From assembly GCA_029204225.1 (NCBI GenBank), contig CM055108.1, positions 1,320,253 to 1,384,252 on the forward strand: DNA of 64,000 nucleotides, written 5' to 3'. Made by a program: the position numbers and the translations under genes. Origin of the DNA: Diphasiastrum complanatum. Its lineage: Eukaryota > Streptophyta > Lycopodiopsida > Lycopodiales > Lycopodiaceae. Positions 19,119 through 30,697 of this stretch are shown one piece after another. The notes under the pieces were generated by a model. The model was not told the origin of the DNA. It worked only from the letters and a program-made list of their open reading frames with translations, and did not search any database. Numbering within the stretch: the stretch's first letter is position 1; every line of letters starts with the position of its first letter.

Positions 19119-20794
19119 GGAATACTAAGCCAGAGTCAGCATCAAAACAAGCAATCGCTCGCTTAGAGAACGTGTTGTCAAAAGCAAGCCTTCATAAAGG
19201 CCATGTTAAAATATAAAAAGATGAAAAGCTTTCGGGAAAAACAGGAAATGTACCCAGTAAACCTAGCATAGGAGGAGTCAAAGCTCATCGATTTTTATCA
19301 AATCATTCTAAAGAGTGGTCTAAGATCCAATACTCGGTTTGAAAAGATGTTATTTTTGTAACATAAGACTTTGAAGATAAAGGAACAACAAGGGTAAAAA
19401 AGGTTGAAGTTTGGAAAAAGCTCGATAATATGGTTGAAGTGCTTAGAAAAGACACAATTTCATATGCAGATGCACTCCTATTGGAGAAAACAGCAATAGA
19501 CTTTGTAGATGCAGTTCGGGTGGCTTGGGACTCAGATCACATCACCCACTACATGGTACCATTCATTTGAACAGTGTCTTACAATTTTATAATTTTAGTA
19601 TAACTTGCTTGATAGATTCTAACCAATGCATAAGTCTTTGATATTGCAGCACATACTAAGGCACCATGCATCATTTTTTGCAAGAAAGTATATCAGTTTG
19701 AGTGTATGGTCCTCACAAGGAATGGAGAAATTATATTGGTAGGCAAGAGCAGCATTTCATCGATATCGGATCTAGATATAAGTTTAATAGGTGATTTTTA
19801 TAAGGATCTTTGTGTAAGATTTCATGTTGATCCCAAAGATTCATTTTTGAATACTGAGAGATATATAGTTTTTGATGAGTATGTTGCCAAAGAGATTGAT
19901 AAGCTAGGAGGTCAATTTTCTTTTTGTATAAGTTCAATTAATTTTGTAAATCACATAAATAAAGACTTTTGTGATGCCCTGAAGGAGAAGACAACAGATA
20001 TATCAGATCCAAATGTGGAGGCTGGTTTGATATATTTTGTAAATAGATGTAAATGCGATGATACTAATGAAATTGGAGTTGTGCTATCCTTTTTTGCACA
20101 CAACCTTCATAGTCCAACTAAGGCGACGAAGTATCTTTTGCATACAACCTCGGAGACCAAAGTCTTTATTATTCCATACTGCCAAAAGTAAGTGATTACA
20201 TAGAATATATTCAAGTAATATTTTTAATAGGTATTGTAATTCCTTCAGTTTAAGTAATTATCTCTTGTTTGCAGTAAGCATTGGAGTATGCATATAATAT
20301 CCCTTAGGGAAGATTCAGATGGGATCATTAATCCCATCTGTTTAAAGATGAATTCCTTGAAGTCTACCCATGCCAAAATGAATGTGATGTACAACAGAAT
20401 GTTGTCATTTTTGCCAAGGCCGGACGGGGCCACTGTAAATAGCCACCTGAGGATTGTTGATGCAGAAGTAAGTATTTCTCATCAAGTATCTGATAGGTAA
20501 TATGATTTGTTTTTTTTGAGTGCACAACTAACCTATTATATGTTTTGTGATTGAAGTCAGCTCAGCAAGATGATGGACATAGTTGTGGATGGTTTAGGAC
20601 TTCTTAGGGTGGTACATCATGCAATCTGGGGCTCCAGATATACGAAAGGTAAATAGACTAGTGAATGGCCTAACTGAGTTATTTTTTATTTGGTTTCTGA
20701 TAAGTCAATTGACTCGGTTCTTTTGGATTTTTAGTATAAATGGCGAGAATTTACAATGAATGAGATATATGAGTTTCGTCAACAGTTTTGGTGA
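19119..20794 (+). pseudogene. Ulp1/SENP-like (C48) cysteine protease pseudogene with introns
   Basis: Family members cleave SUMO-like modifiers, and plant transposons often carry them. Coding traces run from about 19119 with three in-frame stops (near 19213, 19341, 19363) to a donor at 19556. The next exon is 19650-20188 (CKKVYQFECMVLTRNGEI ... TKVFIIPYCQ), then 20275-20467, 20557-20648 and 20735-20794, the last ending TGA. GTAAGT donors and AG acceptors are seen at 20188/20275 and 20467/20557; the last intron has donor GTAAAT at 20649. Joining the first two gives IIPYCQ-NKHWSMHIISL with the catalytic His-Trp. The third exon gives SAQQDDGHSCGWF with the catalytic Gln and Cys. The expected Asp reads Asn (CLKMNSLKS). 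One base is missing after HSCGWFRTS, and the phase at 19556/19650 does not match. It is probably dead. Confidence 0.65.
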
Positions 20795-21346
20795 ACTTAT
20801 TATCTCATGCAACACCCAGTCCAGCTGCGGAAACGAGAGGCCAATCAAGTCCACAATTGACACTAGTGCAAGGTGGAGATAATCCATATTACTTTGAGCT
20901 ATAAATAATAGATTAGATAGAGATATACATTTTTTATGTAATGCCCTGTGAATAATTATGGGCATATAGAAAGATAGAGGCAATGGAAAAAAAGCATCCA
21001 TTGTTAAATACAAGACACATGTACAATCTCAGAAAAAATGAGAAATATATTGATATTTATGAGCTTTTACAAATCTTGTATCATGATTGCTCTATTATCT
21101 GAACAATTCCTCCCAAATCTTTGCATTTGATTTTCTCTTCATGTCTTTTATGTACATACACAAACATACATTAATCAAATTACAGTTAGTGATCCAAATA
21201 TTGACAAAAAGGATAATGAATACAAATTAATATACAAATTCATAGATTTTACAAACCAATTTTCCATCCAACAAAAAGCTAAAATATTCGGGGATATCTT
21301 GCTATAAACGTGTCAGTTCCGTTCTAATGTAGAATAAGGTCTAGTC
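20795..21346. other. Spacer between two convergent genes
   Basis: AT-rich and non-coding. It lies between the 3' end of the Ulp1 pseudogene and the 3' end of the unknown minus-strand gene and presumably holds both 3' untranslated regions. No terminal inverted repeat was found. Confidence 0.45.
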
Positions 21347-22448
21347 CTACTCAACCTCAATAGTAGTAAGTAGATCCCCATTTGCCATGATATCAATGCA
21401 TATACGATCAGTGTGTCCAATGTTGTCTAGATCTTGATCTAATGGGGCCCAAGTACCATTGTGTTCTTTCCATCTTTGAAAATGAAACACCATACTAAGC
21501 ATTTGCTTTTCTATACTGTATCTAAATGATATGGATGAATGTTTGATTCTACAAGAAATATCTGCAGTGGATCTTATATCCCAAACTTTGTCCATGAATT
21601 TGAATAAAAAATCATCTGATAGATTTTTGCAAACAAACAATGTGGGAGTTTGATGCACTTCTGTGTTTGAAAAATAGCTGACAAACAATGACATTGGAAC
21701 AAACCAGCTTAAGTGCACATTTCTTGATCCAGTACTAGTTTTGAGTGACTTTTGTACATCATTATATAGCTTGGAACGAAAACATTTTATTATATTGTCG
21801 TTGACTACAATCCACCACATGTTATCTTGAAAATTAGGTAGAGGTATACACTCTAATTTTTTCATTCCTCCATTTGTGTCTAGAATATACATAGCATCAT
21901 AAAAAAGTATTTCACAATCTGCAAGTTCTTTTGCCATTCGTCCTCTTCTGTATTGCAATTTGTCAGTTTTCGAATGGATGACATCTATAATACCTGAAAG
22001 AGATGCCACAGGTTCTCATTCATGTATATTTAAAGGATATAGATCTACAATACAAAATCATAATAAGCTCCGATTCATAAATACGACTAAGTTTTAAAAA
22101 TGACAAGCAACCCAAAAAATTAAGATACTTACAATTACACTTTCGAAAATCATGTGGATTTACAACCTCCATATTAAATTTTAAATGCATATAAACACGT
22201 TGAATAAGCACCTCTGAAATGGTTTGTCCTCTTGGAGAAACTTTGAAATCAATAATCCACCCTTTCCAATAAGATCTATATGTATACTTGGCCTGTTTCT
22301 TTTGGCGAAAAGCCCCTCTCGTCAATGGATGCATCAGTACCCAAGAAGCCTTATGATATTCACGAGCAATCCATGTGCCATTGTCTTCCCTCTCATTATA
22401 AAAAATTGCAGAGCATATCAAGGATCTTGGTCTCCTTCTCATCGCCAT
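21347..22448 (-). CDS. Two-exon gene for a 320-residue protein of unknown function
   Basis: Exon 1 runs from ATG at 22448 to 22133 (MAMRRRPRSLICSAIF ... VVNPHDFRKCN). The intron 22132-21994 is 139 bp with donor GTAAGT and acceptor CTCTTTCAG. Exon 2 runs 21993-21347 and ends TAG after LLTTIEVE. Joining them keeps phase (AAT T + GT) and yields 963 bases, 320 codons plus stop, with no interruption. No signal peptide, membrane segment or known motif was recognised. The N-terminus is basic (MRRRPR) and the middle rich in aromatic residues (YRSYWKGWIIDF, DNMWWIVVND). It faces the Ulp1 pseudogene tail to tail, so it may be host or part of the same DNA transposon. The intact frame suggests it is recent or still selected. 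Confidence 0.55.
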
Positions 22449-22783
22449 AGCTTGAAGGGTTCACATTTGAACTTGTCAATATGAGAGTCCAAAGTATAAT
22501 AGGTGCCAAATCTATTTCTGAGTCCCAAGATAATTTTAACTTGAGGTTAACAGTTTAGTCAACCAATCGCCGCTCACACTAGCCAATAATATGTTTCCAA
22601 TCTACCGGACCGGAAATTCAAATTTTCCCGAACATGAATTGTGTTTTCCGGGTCAAGCGAGTTATGTTACATAGAAGCCACTATGTCAAGAACCGATTGG
22701 GCCACATGGACATAAACAACGAGGGAAAAGAAAAACTCGTAACAAACGGACCTTCTAAGTTTGAGAACTCTTGTAATGAGTGA
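22449..22783. other. Unassigned spacer (left break of Copia-6)
   Basis: No gene, LTR or repeat recognised. Upstream signals of the 21347-22448 gene would lie here. Copia-6 has no 3' LTR at this side, so the element is truncated. Confidence 0.4.
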
Positions 22784-24544
22784 TCAATTCACAATGAGTT
22801 GATGAAGAGATGTGAGATCCATGCCTTGAATTCTCCCAAGAACCAATCTTCCATTGCTCTTTCCTTCATAAGACTCCCTCTTAATGATTGCATCATAAGA
22901 AGTAAAAACCTCAAAAACATTAGAAGCCATGAAAAAAATGATTAGTACCTCCAACATAACGATGATTGAAGTACTCTCTTTTTTCAAACAAGAATTTCTA
23001 CTCAATGTTTCAGGTAATGACTCATATGATAATAATTCTTCCTCACTATCATTTACAATGACATCATTCAAAGTACATCCTACTTTGAACTCTTCACATA
23101 CTTCTCCTCTTCTTGACTTGTGACTATCTCCCTCACCAAGTCTCTTGATAGAACCATTTGATCTACTCTCTTTATGAAGACATGTGACTCCACTTGCTGC
23201 AAAAATGACTTTCTTCGACTCATCACAAAATAATGTAGAAGAACCTTCTCCTTCATGCATGTACCTAGAAAGATCTTTTTCCATATGATCAAAAAAATCA
23301 TTAACAACAATCTTTTCCAAGGAAGAACCTTCACCTCCATTGATGAAATTAGCTCTTTCCTTACCTTTTGCATGCTTGCACTTGCCATGAAGAACCATTG
23401 AAACACAATCATTATCCTCAAGACTAGCAAAGTTAGCACAAAGATGAACATCTCCAAGAAGCATAATAGATCTTGGCCTAGATCTAGCATAAGGAAGCTT
23501 TTTAGACTTTGCATAAGATCCACCAATCTTATTGATGCTAAAAGGTAACTTTGGAAAGTTGAGACCAATCTTCTTTTTCATTCCATCCTTTTTGTTATCC
23601 ATAACAAAAGCATCAAGCTGAAAAAGTATACCTTGTCTATTGCCCCTAGCAACCAAGATTTTTTCCTTTGTAATGAAACAAACATCACCACCAAACTTTA
23701 CCATGTATCCTTTCTCTATCATTTGACCAACACTTAGCAAATTATTTGAAAGTGAATGAATGTAAAGAACACCATCAAGTCTTGCTTTCCTATTAGTAGA
23801 GAGACAAATAGGAATTGAACCAATACCTTCAATCACACACTCACCACCATTGGCCATGTGAATTGCTTTCTTGGCTCCATTATAAGTGACCAAAGAAGTA
23901 AAGAACTCCTTGTCACTAGTCATGTGTGAACTAGCTCCACTATCAATCCACCATGAATCTTTGTCACCTTCACTTGATATTGGACTTGAAGAACACATCA
24001 AAAGAGAATTGCCACCACCTAGATCCTCATCTTTAGTAGTAAAGTTGATTTGCTTGCTACCTTCATCTCTTTGCTTCTTCAAATATTCATTTGCAAAATG
24101 CCCTTTGATTCCACAATAAAAGCATTTCAGCTTAGAATTATCTTTTTTTTTGCCAAAAGAAGAAGTCTCACCTTGATCTTGCCCTTTAGACCACTTGCTT
24201 TTGCCTTTGCCCTTGAACTTGCCTTTGATAAACATAGCCTCCTATTCAAAATGAGATGTTGATGTAAATCCACCTCCTCTTGATTGAAGCCTATACTCCT
24301 CATTCACCAAGATTTCTTGCAAATCCATAATACTTGGCAAAGTCTTTTGAATAGCAAAACTTTGAACAAGATTAGCATGATCATCCAACAAGCCATTAAG
24401 TATAACTTGAACAAGTTATACCTCCTTAATTCTTTCATCAATACATGCTAACTCATCATTGATGTTTTAACTCTAAAAAAAAAACATGAGTACTCTCTTC
24501 CTTCTTTTGCAAAATTTGAAATATTTGCCTCCTAAGAGTAAGCA
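22784..24544 (-). pseudogene. Copia-6 gag end, protease and an unusual C-terminal extension
   Basis: The minus-strand frame 24235-22784 (483 codons) holds a Lys-rich gag tail, a zinc knuckle (KCFYCGIKGHFANEY, last Cys replaced by Tyr), the protease site (WWIDSGASSHMTSDKE) and its C-terminal block (SLSNNLLSVGQMIEKG). Instead of pre-integrase, integrase, RT and RNase H it keeps only KKLPYARSRPRS and then about 230 residues unlike any copia domain (two GEGSS repeats, acidic and Ser-rich, ending LTSLHQLIVN). Upstream, 24544-24240 carries decayed gag (LACIDERIKE region) that is cut at 24545 by Copia-7 and resumes at 29795. It is a gag-protease-only derivative. Whether the extension is captured sequence or junk is open. 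Confidence 0.75.
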
Positions 24545-24549
24545 CTCTT

Positions 24550-25199
24550 TGTAAAAGATTCAACTAGTTTCATCACATTTTGCAATATTTCCATATTTGG
24601 CATATTGAGACCAAAACTTGTTTTGGACTTAGAGGTTGACTTTTCAAAGTTCATTAGTCTAAATTTCATTTGAATAAACACTTTTTGAAAGTGTGGAAAA
24701 GATAGAATGCGAGTTTGAGTAGATTCAACTTGAATAAGTTGGGTACATTAAATCTAGACCCAAAATTGGTAGGGTTAGCATTTTGGTGGGAAAGCCAAGT
24801 GGCCAAATAGGGTTTGGACCTGCTATAAAAGGATGTAACTCATGGAGAGAGTCATCTTCTCTCTTCTCTATCTCATTTCATGCTTATACATGGTTCTCTT
24901 GGGTTCTACTATCCATTGGTGCACTATCTTGGTGATTGCTTGCAATTGTATGTGTAGAATGATCTATATTTGTTATTTTTGGATCCACACGTGTGAAATA
25001 TAGTAGCTTGCTGGTTTTGTACGGACAGCAACAGTACATAATCATTTCATTCAAGTTTGATCAAGTTCTATTAGTGTTTGCATCTCAAATTGTGTGTAGA
25101 TGCTGATTTTTCTACATTGGTGAAATTGGTAGTGTATTTCTCTTTTTAATCAAAGAGCATTCAAGTAGATTAGATCTTAAGGATCTGAAATCTTTCACA
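24550..25199 (+). repeat. Copia-7 5' LTR
   Basis: 650 bp, TGTAAAAGATTC to CTTTCACA, the start having one G-to-A change against the 3' copy (TGTGAAAG). It belongs to the same LTR family as Copia-4 and Copia-6. Confidence 0.9.
24834..24840 (+). promoter_or_regulatory. TATA box of the Copia-7 5' LTR
   Basis: TATAAAA in GCTATAAAAGG, conserved at 29414-29420 in the 3' LTR and, antisense, in Copia-4 and Copia-6. Confidence 0.7.
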
Positions 25200-25211
25200 T
25201 GGTATCAGAAC
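25200..25211 (+). other. Copia-7 primer-binding site
   Basis: TGGTATCAGAAC directly after the 5' LTR, complementary to the 3' end of initiator tRNA-Met with one mismatch. Confidence 0.85.
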
Positions 25212-25801
25212 TTGTGTTTCAGGTTACGAAAGAGGAAATCAGATCTATCAGTGATTTGGTGAAGATATCAAGTCTAGAGCAGGCTAGAGAGGATTCTAGA
25301 CCAAAATCGAATTTTTTGCTTTTGTAGATTGGATCTTTTGTAGATCAAAACACTAAATAGGTCAATATACTTGTTCAATTCCATTTTTTTTGAATTCACA
25401 TGCTGGATTTGGCCGATTTTTGGATCATTGGTTCAGCCTAAGTGGTGGCTTATAGATTGCATATCAAATTTTCAGCATTTGCATGTAGATTTGGAATAGT
25501 CAATTTTTTGTGATTTTGTCAAAACTCTAATTTTGATTGGATCTCTAGATAGTGAGGTTGTTGGACTTCATTTGAGTTTGTTTCAATCTTAGGAAGTGGC
25601 AAAAGTCATTAGATTGAGGATAGATCATAGGTTGATCAAGATTTCTTGATTTTATGTATTGATTTGCTTGGATAAGTGCTCGAAGAGAATTTGTGAGATA
25701 GTTTCAAATCTTAGTGATTTCTTTTGAAAGCATTTGTTGTTGTTCAAAGGAGTGCTTTGTGCATTGAAACAGGTTGAAAGAGAAGATCAGGTCATTACTA
25801 C

Positions 25802-28800
25802 ATGGCAACCTCAGTTAAAGTCATGTTGGAAGCCAATGATAGGCTTACCTCAAGTAACTATTCATTATGGAAAGTGAGGATGGAGTCACTTCTTGAGATG
25901 AATGATGTTTTGGATATTGTTGTAGGTTTGGAGGAGAGACCAGCAACACAACAAGATAAATTGAGGTATGACAAGAGGGCCAAGAAGGCTCTACACATGA
26001 TAAAGATTAACGTTACCAATGAACTTCTCAAGGAAGTTGGTAAGTGCAAATCATCTTTGGAAGCATGGAATTCATTCAAGAAGCTTTATGAATCCAAGTC
26101 TACTTCTAGAGTGTTGACTCTAAGAAGGCAAATCTTTTCTTGTTTGCAAAAGAATGAAGAAAGTCCAAGTACTTTTGTTTTGAGAATGAAAGCATTGAAT
26201 GATGAGTTAGCTTGCATAGATGAAAGCAATAAGGAAGGAGAGCTTATTCAAGTGATTCTTAATGACTTGTTGGATGCTCATGCTAACATTGTTCAAAGTA
26301 TTGCTATTCAAAAGGCTTTGCCAAGTTTGATGGATCTTCAAGAGATCTTGATCAATGAGGAATATAGGCTTCAAGCAAGAGGTGGATCTACATCGACACT
26401 TCAAGAGGATGCTATGTTCACAAAGGGCAAATTCAAGGGCAAAACCAAAAGCAAGTGTTCTAAAGGGCAAGATCAAGTGGATGCTTCTTCAAGTGGCAAA
26501 AAGAAGGATAGATCAAAGCTCAAGTGCTTCTATTGTGGCATCAAAGGACACTTTGCAAGTGAGTGCTACAAGAAGAAGAGAGATCAAGGAGACAAGCAAG
26601 GTAATCTTACTCTTGATGAGGATGGTTTGGATGTGCAAGATGCAAATGATGATGCTTTTGTGATGTCTTCATGTATGCTTGCTAATGATGGAGATCTAGA
26701 TCCTTGGTGGATTGATAGTGGAGCAAGTTCACACATGACCTTTCACAAAGAGTACTTCACTTCTTTGTTGGCATATGGAGATGACAAGAGGGTGATCTAC
26801 ACGGCCAATGATGGTGAGTGTGCAATCAAAGGGATTCGCACAATTCCTATTTCTCTCTCTACAAATAGGAATGCTCATTTGGAGGATGTCTTGTTTATTC
26901 CATCTATTACCAAGAATTTGCTTAGTGTGAGTCAAATGCTAAGTAAGGGCCTCAAGGTGGAGTTTGATGGAGATGCTTGTTTGATCAAAAGGAAAGATGT
27001 CTTGATTGGAAAAGGTAAAAGGCAAGGGAAGTTGTTCAAACTTGATGCTTGTGTTATTGCTAACCAAGTTGGATGTGTTGCAAGGGAGCAAATTTCTATT
27101 CAAGAGGTTTGGCACAAAAGGATGAGACACCTCAACTTCAAGTCATTGGAGGTAATGGCAAGGAAGAAGGTTGTGATTGGTCTTCCAAGTTCCTTAAGTA
27201 ATGACAAGCATGTTTGTGATTCTTGTGCTTTGTCTAAGTCACATAGACTACCTTATACTAGATCTATTTCTAGATCTACAAAGCTTTTTCAACTTGTACA
27301 TTCGAATATTCATGGATTTACTACAATTAGCAATAGTGGAGCTAAGGTGTATGTAACGTTTCATTGATGATTTTAGTAGATTTTGTTGGATCTATCTACT
27401 AAAGAGCAAGGATGAAGTGTATGATGTCTTTGTCAAGTTCAAGAATGCAAGGGAGAACCAATTCTCCACAAAGATCAAGTGCTTGAGAGGTGACAATGGT
27501 GGTGAGTACATATCTAACAAGTTCAAGGCCTTTTGTGATGAGCATGGGATCAAGAGGGGGTATACAACATCAAGGACCCCACAACAAAATGGAGTGGCTG
27601 AAAGGAAGAATAGGACTTTATGTGAAAGTGCTAAAGCTATGAGGTTAAGTGCTAATCTTGACAAACCATTTTGGGATCAAGCTTTGTTGTGTGCCAATTT
27701 CTTGTGCAATAGGTGGCCGAGTGCTATTTTGGATGGAAGGACACCTTTTGAAATGCTATTCAAGAGGAGGCCGAGTGTCAACTTTCTAAGAACCTTTGGA
27801 TGCACATGCTATGTCAACATTACTCTTGATGATAGGACCAAGGAGGATCCATCTTCAAGAAGAGGTATTTTTGTTGGATATAGTGAGGTGAGTAAAGCCT
27901 ACAAGGTTTACATTCCTTCTACTAGCAAAGTGATTGTTGGTAGAGATGTCATTTTTGATGAGGGAAACATTCCAAAGGTGTCTTCAAGCATGATTGATGG
28001 TAAAGTAGATGGATCTAACATTCTTGATTTTGATGAGAAGGAACCTACTTTGGATGGTGGTGATGATGGACCTTCATCAAGTCAAAAGCCAAGGAGAACA
28101 TCAAGAGAAAGACAAGTACCTTCAAGGCTCAAATATGATCAAAAGGGTAAGCAAGTAGTTTTTGGAGATTATGTTGCTTTCCTAACCTCTTTGAATGAGC
28201 CTACAAGTATAGATCAAGCAAGGAAAGAAGAGGAGTGGATCCAACCAATGGATCTTGAGTATCGATCTCTTATGAAGAGTGAAACATCTTTTGGAGGATC
28301 TTTTTGTGTACATGGAGCTATGCAAGTGGATGGATGTTATCTTGCTGTAAAATCAAGTAATGGATCTGGAAAACAAAGTTTGTTCAATGAATTTGATGGT
28401 CAAGTTGAAGATCAAAAAATTGATCTTAAAGCGCTTCAACTAGTCAAAAGGGAAGTTGGCAATTTGGAGCTAGTCAAGAGCATCAAAGGATCTATTCTTA
28501 GGAAGAAGATCATTCTTATGATGGATCAAAGTTCTATTGGCAAAAACTATGCTAGGAGCATTGGAAGCTAGGAAAGCGATTTTTTGAGGTACATCATTGG
28601 AACTCTAGATTTTGGCATATTGTATGAGGGATCATCACCTAATCTTTTTGGATTTTCAGATTTGGACTATGCTGGAGATGTAATGGATAGGAAATCCATT
28701 AGTTCTTATTGTATTTTCATAGGTGATGGAGCTATATCATGGATGTCAAAGAAACAAGCCACTATCTCATTGTCATCTAGTGAGGCTGAGTACAAAGCTC

Positions 28801-29144
28801 TTACACATTGCACAAAGGAGATGGTATGGATCAAAAGGATGATCAAGGATGTTCACTTTCTGGATTTTTCAGAGAGCCCAATCATCTTTTGTGACAATCA
28901 ATCAGCCCAAAGAATGACATCCAATCCTATCTTTCATGCTAGGAGCAAGCATATTGAGATACAATATCATTTTGTGAGGGAGCGAGTCATTGCAAAGGAG
29001 GTGGAGCTTCAACATGTGTCTTCAAGGAATTGTGTAGCTGATATCTTCACCAAAGCATTGGGAAAAGACTTGTTCATGAAGCATAGGACTTCACTTGGAG
29101 TATTATCAAAATCTATGCTAAAACTAGTTGAAGAGGGAGTGTGA
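25802..29144 (+). pseudogene. Copia-7 gag-pol lacking reverse transcriptase
   Basis: The frame 25802-27367 encodes gag (SSNYSLWKVRMESLLEMND), a zinc knuckle (CFYCGIKGHFASEC), the protease (WWIDSGASSHMTFHKE) and pre-integrase (VWHKRMRHLNFKSLE). One inserted T near 27362 shifts into 27417-28571 with integrase (KCLRGDNGGEYIS, PQQNGVAERKNRTLCE, FVGYSEVSKAYK). RT begins (WIQPMDLEYRSLMKSE), but 28290-28556 is an unrelated open segment of about 90 codons. The sequence then rejoins at the RT/RNase H border (EHWKLGK). The frame 28584-29144 is a good RNase H (SDLDYAGDVMDRKS, HARSKHIEIQYHFVRE, ADIFTKALG) ending EEGV, with the stop inside the 3' LTR. It cannot self-replicate without RT. Confidence 0.88.
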
Positions 29145-29789
29145 AAGATTCAGCTAGTTTCATCACATTTTGCGATATTTCCATATTTGGCATATTGAGG
29201 CCAAACCTTGTTTTAGACTTAGAGGTTGACTTTTCAAAGTTCATTAGTCTAAATTTCATTTGAATAAACACTTTTTGAAAGTGTGAGAAAGATAGAATGC
29301 AAGTTTGAGTAGATTCAACTTGAATAAGTTGGGTACATTAAATCTAGACCCAAAATTGGTAGGGTTAGCATTTTGGTGGGAAAGCCAAGTGGCCAAATAG
29401 GGTTTGGACCTGCTATAAAAGGATGTAACTCATGGAGAGAGTCATCTTCTCTCTTCTCTATCTCATTTCATGCTTATACATGGTTCTCTTGGGTTCTACT
29501 ATCCATTGGTGCACTATCTTGGTGATTGCTTGCAATTGTATGTGTAGAATGATCTATATTTGCTATTTTTGGATCCACACGTGTGAAACACAGTAGCTTG
29601 CTGGTTTTGTACAGACAGCAATAGTACATAATCATTTCATTCAAGTTTGATCAAATTCTATTAGTGTTTGCATCTCAAATTGTGTGTAGATGCTGATTTT
29701 TCTACATTGGTGAAATTGGTAGTGTATTTCTCTTTCTAACCAAAGATCATTCAAGTAGATTGGATCTTAAGGATCTGAAATCTTTCACA
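29140..29789 (+). repeat. Copia-7 3' LTR
   Basis: 650 bp, TGTGAAAGATTCAGC to CTTTCACA, preceded by the purine tract GAAGAGGGAG. The gag-pol stop TGA is at LTR positions 3-5. Confidence 0.92.
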
Positions 29790-29794
29790 CTCTT

Positions 29795-30098
29795 GATGTA
29801 GACTTGAATTCATAAAGCTTCTTCAAAGCTTCCCAAGCCTCCAAAGATGATGTGCACTTACCAACTTCTTTGAGAAGTTCATTGGTAACATTCATCTTAA
29901 TCATGTGTAGAGCCTTCTTTGCTCTCTTGTCATACCTCACTTGATCTTGAGGTGCTTGAGGCCTCTCCTCCAACCCGCAACAATCTCCATCAACTCATTC
30001 ATCTCCAATAAGGACTCCATCCTCACCTTCCAAGTAAAATAGTTGATTGAGGTAAGTCTATCAATTCTCTCCAACATAAATCCACCACTTGTAGCCAT
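29795..30098 (-). pseudogene. Copia-6 gag N-terminal part
   Basis: The minus strand begins MATSGGFMLE at 30098, followed by a one-base shift and MEERPQAPQDQVRYDKRAKK, then NVTNELLKEVGKCTSSLEAW to the break caused by Copia-7 at 29790. It continues at 24544 on the far side. Confidence 0.8.
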
Positions 30099-30697
30099 GT
30101 TGACGTGACCTGATCTTATCTTTCAACCTGTTCCAATGCACAAAGCACTCTTTTGAATGTCAACAAATGAGCTTAAGAAAATATCACAAAGATATGGAAC
30201 CTGTCAAATCTCTTCTAGCACTCTAACTAGAAAATCAACACATAGAATAGTGAAATCTTGATCAACTATGATCTATTCTCAATCTAATGATTCTTGCCAC
30301 TTTCTAAGATTGAAACACACTCAAATGAAGTTCAATAACCTCACAAACTAGAGATCCAATCAAAAATAGGGTTTTGACAAAATCACAAAAAATTGAATAT
30401 CTCAAATTCTACATGCAATTTTTATAAACTTGATATATCTTCTTGTAGACTCCAATGAGACCTTCCTAATACACCAATAATCATCTAAATCCATAAATCC
30501 AAATGTGAAATCAAAATTGATCAAGCATATAACCCTATATTGAGTTTTGACCTACAAAAGGTCCAATCTATGTATGCAAAAATGCTGATTTTTGAGTAGA
30601 AATCAATCTAGCATGCTCTAGCATTGGTAACTCCTCCAAATCCTTGATAAAGATGGCTGATCCTTTCATAAACTGAAACACAATAGCTCTAATACCA
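30099..30697 (-). other. Copia-6 leader and primer-binding site
   Basis: The leader is AT-rich without coding. At 30686-30697 the minus strand reads TGGTATTAGAGC, directly after the LTR; one base differs from the initiator tRNA-Met site. Confidence 0.75.

Larger units (their letters stand above)
24550..29789 (+). mobile_element. Copia-7: copia element inserted in Copia-6
   Basis: The two ends are 650-bp LTRs, and the flanks are perfect duplications CTCTT (24545-24549 and 29790-29794), the host being the antisense gag of Copia-6. Primer site, gag, protease, integrase and RNase H are present. RT is replaced by a short unknown segment. The LTRs differ at about 19 positions, mostly C/T and G/A, so insertion is not very recent. 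Confidence 0.92.

Noticed and set aside
23080-23568. A 162-codon minus-strand protein
   Set aside because: It overlaps the Copia-6 gag-protease frame in another frame and has hydrophobic low-complexity composition, so it is a shadow.
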